Assembly: GCA_937903315.1 (NCBI GenBank)
Contig: CALCZO010000301.1
Span: 1 to 10,240, forward strand
Source of the DNA: an uncultured Alphaproteobacteria bacterium
GTDB lineage: Bacteria > Pseudomonadota > Alphaproteobacteria > Rhizobiales > Beijerinckiaceae
Reading direction: 5' to 3'
DNA length: 10,240 nt
In this document: in pieces, positions 1 to 6,598 of the stretch
Layout of the letters: every line of letters begins with the position of its first letter
How positions within the stretch are numbered: the first letter of the stretch is position 1
Position numbers and translations under genes: made by a program
Notes under the pieces: generated by a model
The model's input: only the letters and a program-made list of their open reading frames with translations
Told to the model about the DNA's origin: nothing
Databases searched by the model: none

Positions 1-1
1 C

Positions 2-547
2 GATGACGGGGCCAGCGCCGCGCAGGAAGCTACCCGCGACTATGTCTTCCATCTGGACGCGGCGGAGGGAGCAGCCCCCGTGCTGTCGATCTTCGGCGGC
101 AAGATCACCACCTACCGGCGACTCGCCGAATCCGCGCTCGACCGGCTTGCGCCCCATCTGCCGGCCGGATCCCGCGACAGGAAGGGCTGGACCGCGACCG
201 CGCCGTTGCCGGGCGGCGATTTTCCGTTCTCGGGCGTGCCCGCACTGGTTGATCGGCTGCGCACCGACTATCCGTTCCTGCCCAATGCAATCGCGCAAAG
301 ACTGGTGCGCAGCTATGGCACGCTGACATGGAAAATCCTCGGCAATGCCCGGTCCGAGGACGATCTTGGCCTCGATTTCGGTGCCGGTTTGCGTCAACGG
401 GAAGTTGAATATCTAATTGCCGCTGAATGGGCCAGATCTGCCGAGGATATTCTTTGGCGACGTAGCAAACTGGGGCTGCGTGCGAAACAGATCACGATTG
501 ATGAACTCAACGAATTCGTAAGCCTAACATCAGCTCGGCTTGGCTAG
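2..547 (+). CDS. glpD: Aerobic glycerol-3-phosphate dehydrogenase, C-terminal part (5' end outside window)
   Basis: This is the last 181 codons of a protein that is usually about 500 residues long. The frame is open from the first complete codon at position 2 to the TAG at 545-547. GlpD is an FAD enzyme at the inner membrane. It oxidises sn-glycerol-3-phosphate to dihydroxyacetone phosphate and passes electrons to quinone. The diagnostic segment is LSIFGGKITTYRRLAE near the start of the fragment, the conserved motif at the end of the FAD-binding DAO domain. It is followed by the helical C-terminal domain, with RSYGTLTWKIL and the late RRSKLGLR motif typical of GlpD. The FAD-binding N-terminus is not visible. 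The last 50 or so codons are oddly AT-rich and use codons that are rare in the neighbours (CTA, AGA, ACA, TCA, GTA), although the protein wording there still looks normal for the family. The family call is firm; the gene symbol is by family resemblance. Confidence 0.93.
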   Translation, partial: DDGASAAQEATRDYVFHLDAAEGAAPVLSIFGGKITTYRRLAESALDRLAPHLPAGSRDRKGWTATAPLPGGDFPFSGVPALVDRLRTDYPFLPNAIAQRLVRSYGTLTWKILGNARSEDDLGLDFGAGLRQREVEYLIAAEWARSAEDILWRRSKLGLRAKQITIDELNEFVSLTSARLG

Positions 548-574
548 ACTCACAATCCTACAGAGTTTGGTAAT

Positions 575-605
575 TGCATGGACGCAAGGATGCGTCGTGC
601 ATGGA
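575..605. repeat. Small inverted repeat flanked by an 8-bp direct repeat in the glpD-pgi spacer
   Basis: GACGCA (581-586) and TGCGTC (591-596) form a perfect 6-bp inverted repeat around the 4-base loop AGGA. It is bracketed by two copies of TGCATGGA (575-582 and 598-605), 23 bp apart. It could be an operator or an mRNA hairpin in the pgi leader. There is no T-tract after it, so it does not look like an intrinsic terminator. The function is unknown and short repeats like this can arise by chance. Confidence 0.35.
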
Positions 606-653
606 ACCGGATGGACCGTGACGGCATTCGCCGCCACACTCCCCTGACGGAAC

Positions 654-678
654 GGCAGGCCCGAGATTGCGGCCTGCC
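654..678 (+). promoter_or_regulatory. 8-bp perfect hairpin in the pgi leader
   Basis: GGCAGGCC (654-661) and GGCCTGCC (671-678) are exact reverse complements around a 9-base loop. In RNA this would be a very stable GC stem ending 21 bases before the pgi start codon, just upstream of the purine-rich ribosome-binding stretch (684-698). No run of T follows, so a classical intrinsic terminator for glpD is unlikely. Possible roles are a factor-dependent termination or mRNA-stability element, or a structure that affects translation of pgi. The stem is plain in the sequence; the role is inference. Confidence 0.45.
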
Positions 679-699
679 CATGCGGGGAATGGGTGAGGC

Positions 700-2367
700 A
701 TGGCAAACGAGACGATGGCCTGGACTGCGCTGAAGCGCCATGGCCGGACGATGGCGAAAACCTCGTTGCGTGATCTGTTCGCAGCCGATGCACGGCGGTT
801 CAGCCGCCTGTCGCTCAAGGCTGACGGCCTTCTGCTCGACTATTCCAAGAACAGGATCACCCGGCGCACGCTGTCGCTGCTGAGCGCTCTGGCCGATGAG
901 GCCGGCCTTGCCGACCGTCGCGAGGCGATGTTCGCCGGCGACATCATCAACACCACCGAAAAGCGCGCCGTTCTCCATACCGCCCTGCGCAACCTGTCGG
1001 ACACGCCGGTTGTCGTCGACGGGCGTGACGTGATGCCCGAGATCCGGGCTGAACGGGCGCGCTGCGGCGTCTTTGCCGAAGCGGTGCGCAAGGGCACGAT
1101 CGCGGCGGCGAATGGCAAGCCGTTTACCGACGTCGTCAACATCGGGATCGGCGGCTCCGATCTCGGACCCGCCATGGTCACACGCGCGCTGGCCCCGTTT
1201 GCCCACCCACGCATCCGCAGCCACTTTGTCTCGAACGTCGACGGCGCCGACATGGCCGACACGCTGTCGCGCCTCGATCCGGCCACCACCCTGTTCATCG
1301 TCTCGTCGAAAACCTTCACGACGCAGGAAACGATGATGAATGCCCACAGCGCCCGGCGCTGGGTCGCCGGCACACTGGGCGAGGCCGCAGTCGCAGCGCA
1401 TTTCGCAGCTGTTTCCACCAATGTGGCGGCGACAAAAGCCTTCGGCATCGCCCCGGAGCGCGTGTTCCGCTTCTGGGATTGGGTCGGTGGCCGCTATTCG
1501 GTCTGGTCGGCCATCGGCCTGCCGGTGATGATCGCCATCGGCGAGAAAAATTTCGAAAAGGTCCTCGCCGGCGCTCACGCGATGGACGTCCATTTCCGCT
1601 CGCGCCCCTGGACCCGCAACATGCCGGTGCTGATGGCACTGATCGGCATCTGGTATCGCAACGTCATGGGCTATCCCAGCCATGCGGTGCTGCCCTACGA
1701 TCAGCGTCTGGCGCGATTCCCCGCGTATCTTCAGCAGCTTGACATGGAATCGAACGGCAAGGGCGTGAAGCGGGACGGCACGCCGGTTGACCGGTCGAGC
1801 GGTCCCGTCGTCTGGGGTGAGCCGGGGACGAATGGCCAGCACGCCTTTTTCCAGCTGATCCATCAGGGCACCGATGTCATCCCCGCCGATTTTCTCGTCG
1901 GCGCCGAACCGGTCAAGGCCGATGCCGGCCATCACGCCGCGCTCGTCGCCAATTGCCTCGCCCAGACCGAGGCGCTGATGAAGGGGCGCACGCTGGCCGA
2001 GGCACGGGCGCAGCTTGTCTCCGCCGGCCTTCCGGCGGCCGAAGCCGACGCGCTGGCTCCGCACAAGGTGTTTCCGGGCAACCGGCCGACCAGCACGATC
2101 GTCTACCGTCGCCTTGATCCGAAGACACTTGGCACATTGATTGCCCTCTACGAGCACAAGGTTTTCGTGCAGGGCGTCATCTGGGGCATCAATTCGTTCG
2201 ACCAGTGGGGGGTCGAACTGGGCAAGGAACTCTGCGCCCGGCTGATGCCGGTCGTCTCTGGCACTCAATCCACCGAAGGTCTCGACGGCTCGACCGCCGG
2301 CCTTGTCACCTATCTTCTGTCGACTTCGGCGACGCTCGGAAAGAGCGCGCCGGTCAATCCGCGCTGA
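700..2367 (+). CDS. pgi: Glucose-6-phosphate isomerase
   Basis: This cytoplasmic enzyme interconverts glucose-6-phosphate and fructose-6-phosphate in glycolysis and gluconeogenesis. The 555 residues match the usual length of the long bacterial PGI type (about 550). Visible motifs, in order, are NIGIGGSDLGP at 147-157 in the first SIS domain, the phosphate-binding SSKTFTTQE at 202-210, the signature VGGRYS around 262-267, and FDQWGVELGK ending at 509. The expected catalytic residues are present: Glu350 in MESNGKG, His381 in GTNGQHAFF and Lys509 in the last signature. The ATG at 700 has a purine-rich stretch upstream (GGGGA at 684-688, GGTGAGG at 692-698). An in-frame ATG at 715 is a possible alternative with no better site. 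The gene is 16 bp upstream of glgP, so the two are probably co-transcribed. This would link fructose-6-phosphate supply to glycogen turnover. The reading frame is intact. Confidence 0.97.
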   Translation: MANETMAWTALKRHGRTMAKTSLRDLFAADARRFSRLSLKADGLLLDYSKNRITRRTLSLLSALADEAGLADRREAMFAGDIINTTEKRAVLHTALRNLSDTPVVVDGRDVMPEIRAERARCGVFAEAVRKGTIAAANGKPFTDVVNIGIGGSDLGPAMVTRALAPFAHPRIRSHFVSNVDGADMADTLSRLDPATTLFIVSSKTFTTQETMMNAHSARRWVAGTLGEAAVAAHFAAVSTNVAATKAFGIAPERVFRFWDWVGGRYSVWSAIGLPVMIAIGEKNFEKVLAGAHAMDVHFRSRPWTRNMPVLMALIGIWYRNVMGYPSHAVLPYDQRLARFPAYLQQLDMESNGKGVKRDGTPVDRSSGPVVWGEPGTNGQHAFFQLIHQGTDVIPADFLVGAEPVKADAGHHAALVANCLAQTEALMKGRTLAEARAQLVSAGLPAAEADALAPHKVFPGNRPTSTIVYRRLDPKTLGTLIALYEHKVFVQGVIWGINSFDQWGVELGKELCARLMPVVSGTQSTEGLDGSTAGLVTYLLSTSATLGKSAPVNPR

Positions 2368-2373
2368 GGGGAG
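2366..2373 (+). promoter_or_regulatory. Ribosome binding site of glgP
   Basis: GAGGGGAG overlaps the pgi stop codon (TGA at 2365-2367) and lies 10 bases before the ATG at 2384. It also lies 4 bases before an in-frame TTG at 2378. It supports initiation at 2378 or 2384 rather than at codons further upstream inside pgi. Its overlap with the pgi stop suggests translational coupling. Confidence 0.5.
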
Positions 2374-2383
2374 TGCGTTGCGT

Positions 2384-4879
2384 ATGAAATCGAACCTGAA
2401 AGCCATGAAGCCTGCCATGAATGATGATGCGAGCCACAGACCCGGCGCACCCGATGCTGCCGAGGTGGCTGCCTTCAGGAAGGCGGTCGAAGCCAAGCTG
2501 AATTATTCGGTTGGCAAGGATGCCTCCGTGGCCTCTGAACGTGACTGGTTTCTCGCCACAACGCTCGCCGTGCGCGACAGGATCGTCGATGGCTGGATGT
2601 CCTCGACAAAGAACACCCGCACGTCGGGCCGCAAGCGCGTCTATTATCTGTCGATGGAGTTTCTCATCGGTCGCCTGCTGACCGATGCGCTCAACAATCT
2701 CGGCGTGACCGACATTGTCCGGGCCGCGCTGGCCGAACTCAAGGTCGACCTCGAGGTTCTGAAAGAGGTCGAGCCGGACGCGGCACTCGGCAACGGCGGT
2801 CTTGGCCGTCTCGCAGCCTGCTTCATGGAATCGATGGCGACCCTGTCGGTCGCCGCCTACGGCTACGGCATCCGCTACGATCACGGCTTCTTCCGTCAGC
2901 AGATCAAGAACGGCTGGCAGGAAGAGTATCCCGAAGACTGGCTGTGGTTCGGCAATCCGTGGGAATTCGAGCGGCCCGAAGCGCAGTACAACATCGGCTT
3001 CGGCGGCACCTTGCAGGCCGGCGACAGCGACGAGCCGCGCGCCCAGATCTGGCACCCGGCCGAGACCATCAAGGCCATTGCCTATGACACGCCGGTCGTC
3101 GGCTGGCGCGGCAAGCACTTCAATACCCTGCGGCTGTGGCGGGCGCGCACACCCGAGCCGCTGCGGCTCGACGCGTTCAACCAGGGTGACTACCTCGCCG
3201 CCCTGTCGAGCCGCGTGCGCGCCGAGGCGATCTCGAAGATTCTCTACCCGTCGGATGCGACCCCTGCCGGGCAGGAGCTGCGCCTGCGGCAGGAGTTCTT
3301 CTTTGTATCCGCCTCCTTGCAGGATCTTGTCCGCCGTCACATCGCCCAGCATGGCGATATTGCCACCCTTGGCGACAAGGTGGCGATCCAGATGAACGAT
3401 ACGCATCCGGCCATCGCGGTGGCCGAACTGATGCGCATCCTGATTGACCTGCATGGCGTGGCATGGGCTGACGCCTGGACGATCACCCGCACGGCGATGG
3501 CCTACACCAATCACACGCTGATGCCCGAGGCGCTCGAAAGCTGGCCGGTGCCGCTGATGGAGCGCCTGCTGCCGCGCCATATGCAGATCATCTATCTGAT
3601 CAATGCCGACCATCTCGATGGCCTGCGCAAGGCCGGACGCCAGGATGCGGGGCTGCTGTCCTCCGTCTCGCTGATCGACGAGAACAACGGCCGCCGTGTC
3701 CGCATGGGGCATCTCGCCTTCGTCGGCAGCCATGCCGTCAACGGCGTCTCGGCGCTGCATTCGGATCTGATGAAGAAGTCGGTGTTCCACGACCTCAACA
3801 TGGTCTACCCCGGCCGCATCCAGAACAAGACCAATGGCATCACCTTCCGCCGCTGGCTGATGGAGGCCAATCCGGCACTGACGCAGGCCATTATCGAAGT
3901 GGCCGGCCCCGAGGTTCTCGACGACTTCGGCAGGCTGGAAAAACTCGAAGCTCTGGCCGATGATGCCGGCTTCCATGCCCGGCTCGAACGCATCCGCCGC
4001 ACCAACAAGGCGACCCTTGCCGCCCTGATCCGCGAGCGCACCGGCATCCGTATCGATCCGGCCGCGATGTTCGATGTCCAGATCAAGCGCATCCACGAAT
4101 ACAAGCGGCAGTTGCTGAACCTGCTTGAGACCGTGGCGCTCTACAACGCGATCCGCGCCAACCCATCGGCCGATTTCGTGCCGCGGGTCAAGATCTTCGC
4201 CGGCAAGGCGGCGCCGAGCTATCATATGGCCAAGCTGATCATCAAGCTGGCCGGAGACATCGGCGCGATCGTCAACAATGACCCCACCGTGCGCGGCCTG
4301 CTCAAGGTGGTGTTCATCCCGAACTACAACGTCAGCCTGGCCGAACGGATCATTCCGGCGGCCGACCTGTCGGAGCAGATTTCGACCGCCGGCACCGAAG
4401 CCTCGGGCACCGGCAACATGAAGATGGCGCTCAACGGCGCGCTGACGATCGGCACGCTGGACGGCGCCAATGTCGAGATGCGCGAGCATGTCGGGGCTGA
4501 GAACATGTTCATCTTCGGCCTGAAGGCCGATGAGGTCGAGGCGCGCCGGGCCCAGGGCATTGCCGGCCACACCGCCATCGCATCCTCGCCGTGGCTGAGC
4601 CAGGTTCTCGACTCGATTTCATCCGGTGTCTTCTCGCCGGACGAGCCGGGCCGCTACCGCGAACTGGTCGATGTGCTGCGCAACTACGACCACTACATGC
4701 TGACCGCCGACTTCGACAGCTACTACACAGTCCAGCGGCAGATCGACGCCTGTTGGTCGGACAAATCGGACTGGTGGCGCAAATCGGTGCTCAACACTGC
4801 CCGGATGGGTTGGTTCTCCTCCGATCGCACCATCCGCCAGTACGCCAAGGACATCTGGGGCGCTGAAGCCTCGGAGTAG
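2384..4879 (+). CDS. glgP: Glycogen/alpha-glucan phosphorylase
   Basis: GlgP is a pyridoxal-phosphate enzyme of glycosyltransferase family 35. It cleaves alpha-1,4-linked glucose from glycogen ends with phosphate, releasing glucose-1-phosphate. From the ATG at 2384 it has 831 residues, close to the usual bacterial length (about 800-830). Landmarks in order are YYLSMEFLIGR (87-97), the GNGGLGR loop (136-142), the NDTHPAIAVAE region, NKTNGITFRRWL, DVQIKRIHEYKRQ (564-576) and the cofactor segment EASGTGNMKMALNGA. The Schiff-base lysine is Lys680. The open frame extends 27 codons upstream into pgi from 2303, but that stretch has no family resemblance and the ribosome binding site at 2366-2373 argues against it. 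An in-frame TTG at 2378 is a close alternative start. The roughly 45 residues before the conserved core are variable. The gene follows pgi and ends 24 bp before a strong hairpin. The family call is firm; preference for glycogen over maltodextrin is inferred from the glg context. Confidence 0.96.
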   Translation: MKSNLKAMKPAMNDDASHRPGAPDAAEVAAFRKAVEAKLNYSVGKDASVASERDWFLATTLAVRDRIVDGWMSSTKNTRTSGRKRVYYLSMEFLIGRLLTDALNNLGVTDIVRAALAELKVDLEVLKEVEPDAALGNGGLGRLAACFMESMATLSVAAYGYGIRYDHGFFRQQIKNGWQEEYPEDWLWFGNPWEFERPEAQYNIGFGGTLQAGDSDEPRAQIWHPAETIKAIAYDTPVVGWRGKHFNTLRLWRARTPEPLRLDAFNQGDYLAALSSRVRAEAISKILYPSDATPAGQELRLRQEFFFVSASLQDLVRRHIAQHGDIATLGDKVAIQMNDTHPAIAVAELMRILIDLHGVAWADAWTITRTAMAYTNHTLMPEALESWPVPLMERLLPRHMQIIYLINADHLDGLRKAGRQDAGLLSSVSLIDENNGRRVRMGHLAFVGSHAVNGVSALHSDLMKKSVFHDLNMVYPGRIQNKTNGITFRRWLMEANPALTQAIIEVAGPEVLDDFGRLEKLEALADDAGFHARLERIRRTNKATLAALIRERTGIRIDPAAMFDVQIKRIHEYKRQLLNLLETVALYNAIRANPSADFVPRVKIFAGKAAPSYHMAKLIIKLAGDIGAIVNNDPTVRGLLKVVFIPNYNVSLAERIIPAADLSEQISTAGTEASGTGNMKMALNGALTIGTLDGANVEMREHVGAENMFIFGLKADEVEARRAQGIAGHTAIASSPWLSQVLDSISSGVFSPDEPGRYRELVDVLRNYDHYMLTADFDSYYTVQRQIDACWSDKSDWWRKSVLNTARMGWFSSDRTIRQYAKDIWGAEASE

Positions 4880-4902
4880 GCGACGATCTGACAGGGCACG
4901 AC

Positions 4903-4931
4903 CAACGGGCGGGGTAAAATCCCGCCCGTTG
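4903..4931. terminator. Probable bidirectional terminator between convergent glgP and selO
   Basis: CAACGGGCGGGG (4903-4914) pairs with TCCCGCCCGTTG (4920-4931) around the loop TAAAA. This gives a 12-bp stem with one G-T wobble next to the loop. It lies 23 bp after the glgP stop and 6 bp after the selO stop on the opposite strand, where a shared terminator belongs. Neither flank carries a real run of T, so efficiency as a Rho-independent terminator is uncertain. It may act with Rho or protect transcript 3' ends. Confidence 0.75.
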
Positions 4932-4937
4932 ACGCAT

Positions 4938-6401
4938 CTATGTGCCGCAGAACGTCAGGTGCTGCCGGTCGTGCCCGGCCGCCGGCACGGCGTAGCGCTC
5001 AAGGCCTGGCCGCTCGGTGAATGGATCGGCCAGCACCTCGGCGTGCCGGGTGACGGCCCCGAGATCGCCCTCACCGGTCGCAGCCTCGATCGCTTCCTCG
5101 ACGAGATGGTTACGGGCAATGTAGAGCGGGTTGACCCGGTCCATGGCCGCAGCGGATGCACCGGGCGCTCTGACCTCCAGACGGTGGCGCGCCTTGAACG
5201 CCGCCAGCCAGTGCGCCGCCGTATCATGCCCGCCGCAGCACTCGAGAAACGGGTCATCCGCACCGCGCAGCACGGCGGACAGCGCGCGGAACGACCGGGT
5301 ATGATCGGCCGCGGTCGCAGCCAGCAGCGACAGGAAAGAATCGATCAGATCAGCATCGCCATCGAGCGACCGCACAAGACCGAGCTTTTCGCCCATCAGC
5401 CCCAGCCAAAAGGCCTGATACACCGGCACAAAGCGGTTCACCGCTTCGGTCAGCACATCAACCGCGCGTTGCTCGTCGGCATCGATCAGCCCGATCAGCG
5501 TCTCGCCAAGACGGGCGAGGTTCCATTGCATGATGCGCGGCTGGTTGCCAAAGGCATAGCGGCCATGATCGTCGATCGAACTGAACACGCGGGCCGGATC
5601 GAACGTATCGATGAAGGCGCAGGGGCCATAGTCGATTGTCTCGCCCGAAATCGTCGTGTTGTCGGTATTCATCACGCCGTGGACAAACCCCGAGGCCATC
5701 CACTGCGCGACGAGACGGGCCTGCGCATCGATCACGGCGCGGTAGAAGGCCGTGTACCGATCCGCCCCGCCGATGTCCGGGTAGTGCCGGGCAATCGCAT
5801 AGTCAGCCAGCTGGCGCACCCGTTCGATCTCACCGCGCGCGGCAAAATACTCGAACGTGCCGATCCTCAGATGGCTGGCCGCCACCCGCGTCAGCACGGC
5901 ACCGTTGAGGATACGCTCCCGATAGACCGGCGCGCCGGTCGTCACCACGGCAAGCGCCCGGGTTGTCGGGATGCCGAGCCCGTGCATCGCTTCACTGACC
6001 AGAAATTCCCGCAGGGCCGGTCCCAGCGCCAGAAAGCCGTCGCCGCCACGCGAATACGGCGTCGGACCGGCGCCCTTGAGCTGGATGTCGAACCGTGCGC
6101 CATCGGGCGCGATGACCTCGCCCAGCAGCAGCGCCCGCCCGTCGCCGAGCCGGGGCGAGAACCCGCCGAACTGGTGGCCGGCATAGACCTGCGCCAGAGG
6201 GTCGGCGCCGGGCGGCACCTCGACACCGGCCAGGATGCGCGCCGCCTCCTCAGGCTCGGCGGGAAACGCCTCCAGCCCAAGCCGTCGCGACAATCCGGCA
6301 TTGTAGAGCACGAGGCGCGGGTCCGGCGCCGCCGCGGCCTGTTGCCGCACGTAAAATCCACCCATCTGGCGGGCAAAGGTATTGTCGAAAGTAAACCGCA
6401 C
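4938..6401 (-). CDS. selO: Protein adenylyltransferase SelO (YdiU/UPF0061 family)
   Basis: SelO is a kinase-fold enzyme that binds ATP in a flipped orientation and transfers AMP to Ser, Thr or Tyr of target proteins. In E. coli it is linked to redox homeostasis. From a GTG at 6401-6399 the protein has 487 residues, matching the family (E. coli about 478), and starts with the usual FDNTF...FY wording. Visible landmarks are QVYAGHQFGGFSPRLGDGRA, the ATP-site lysine in QLKGAG (Lys109), SRGGDG, the REFLVSEAM helix, the active-site HGVMNTDN (Asp247, Asn248) and the metal-binding DYGP (Asp257). The C-terminus is FCGT, with Cys485 third from the end. That is the position of the selenocysteine in animal SelO and of the redox cysteine in bacteria. 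The frame stays open to an ATG at 6509, which would add 36 residues (523 in total). That extension has no family resemblance, so I prefer 6401, with GGGGCAGG on the coding strand 8 bases upstream. The gene opposes its glycogen neighbours, converging with glgP and diverging from glgC. Confidence 0.93.
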   Translation of the reverse strand: MRFTFDNTFARQMGGFYVRQQAAAAPDPRLVLYNAGLSRRLGLEAFPAEPEEAARILAGVEVPPGADPLAQVYAGHQFGGFSPRLGDGRALLLGEVIAPDGARFDIQLKGAGPTPYSRGGDGFLALGPALREFLVSEAMHGLGIPTTRALAVVTTGAPVYRERILNGAVLTRVAASHLRIGTFEYFAARGEIERVRQLADYAIARHYPDIGGADRYTAFYRAVIDAQARLVAQWMASGFVHGVMNTDNTTISGETIDYGPCAFIDTFDPARVFSSIDDHGRYAFGNQPRIMQWNLARLGETLIGLIDADEQRAVDVLTEAVNRFVPVYQAFWLGLMGEKLGLVRSLDGDADLIDSFLSLLAATAADHTRSFRALSAVLRGADDPFLECCGGHDTAAHWLAAFKARHRLEVRAPGASAAAMDRVNPLYIARNHLVEEAIEAATGEGDLGAVTRHAEVLADPFTERPGLERYAVPAAGHDRQHLTFCGT

Positions 6402-6598
6402 GATGTGTGCCTGCCCCGGATGTGTTGCCGCTGAACCACAAGATAGGAGACGATCGGCCCCGCTCACAGCCCGAACGTCATCGACACGTCGTACAGAGAT
6501 GAAAAACACTTTCCCCTGCGCAAGACGCCGCTATGCTTGCACTGATGCACGATTGATTTGCCCGGCGGTGCGGGTCATGATCTTGCAGGGAAAAACCG
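6402..6598. promoter_or_regulatory. Divergent control region between selO and glgC
   Basis: This spacer of about 197 bp should hold the promoters of both selO (leftward) and the glgC-glgA-pgm operon (rightward). It is AT-richer than the genes between about 6500 and 6600. A weak candidate -10 for glgC is TATGCT at 6532-6537, with only a poor -35 match upstream near 6509-6515. I found no convincing consensus pair for selO. A palindromic TGCA-N4-TGCA lies at 6538-6549 and a short CCCG/CGGG stem at 6561-6574. If selO starts at 6509 instead of 6401, the shared region shrinks to 89 bp. The region's role follows from gene orientation; exact sites are not resolved. Confidence 0.45.
6587..6591 (+). 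promoter_or_regulatory. Ribosome binding site of glgC
   Basis: AGGGA lies 7 bases upstream of the ATG at 6599. This favours that start over the internal ATG at 6647, which would also remove a short N-terminal segment that related GlgC proteins carry. Confidence 0.6.

Noticed and set aside
654..678. Hairpin as an intrinsic terminator of glpD
   Set aside because: It is followed by CATGCGGGG, not a T-run, and lies close to the pgi start, so a leader structure is the safer description.
2303..2383. N-terminal extension of glgP by 27 codons into pgi
   Set aside because: It overlaps the conserved end of pgi in another frame, lacks a ribosome binding site and adds residues not seen in the family.
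550..2496. 648-codon open frame on the minus strand opposite pgi
   Set aside because: It is an antisense shadow. The pgi frame on the plus strand has all catalytic residues, while this one has no recognisable domain and an Arg/Ala/Gly/Asp-biased composition typical of reversed GC-rich genes.
2354..4570. 738-codon open frame on the minus strand opposite glgP
   Set aside because: It is very long but explained by high third-position GC in glgP, which removes stops from the opposite strand. It has no family resemblance and no supporting start context.
4929..6434. 501-codon plus-strand open frame opposite selO
   Set aside because: SelO motifs on the minus strand account for this region. The plus-strand product is rich in Arg, His and Gln with no recognisable domain.
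6553..6581. TTGATT-N17-CATGAT as a sigma-70-like promoter for glgC
   Set aside because: Transcription would begin at or beyond the ribosome binding site, leaving almost no leader, and the match is poor.
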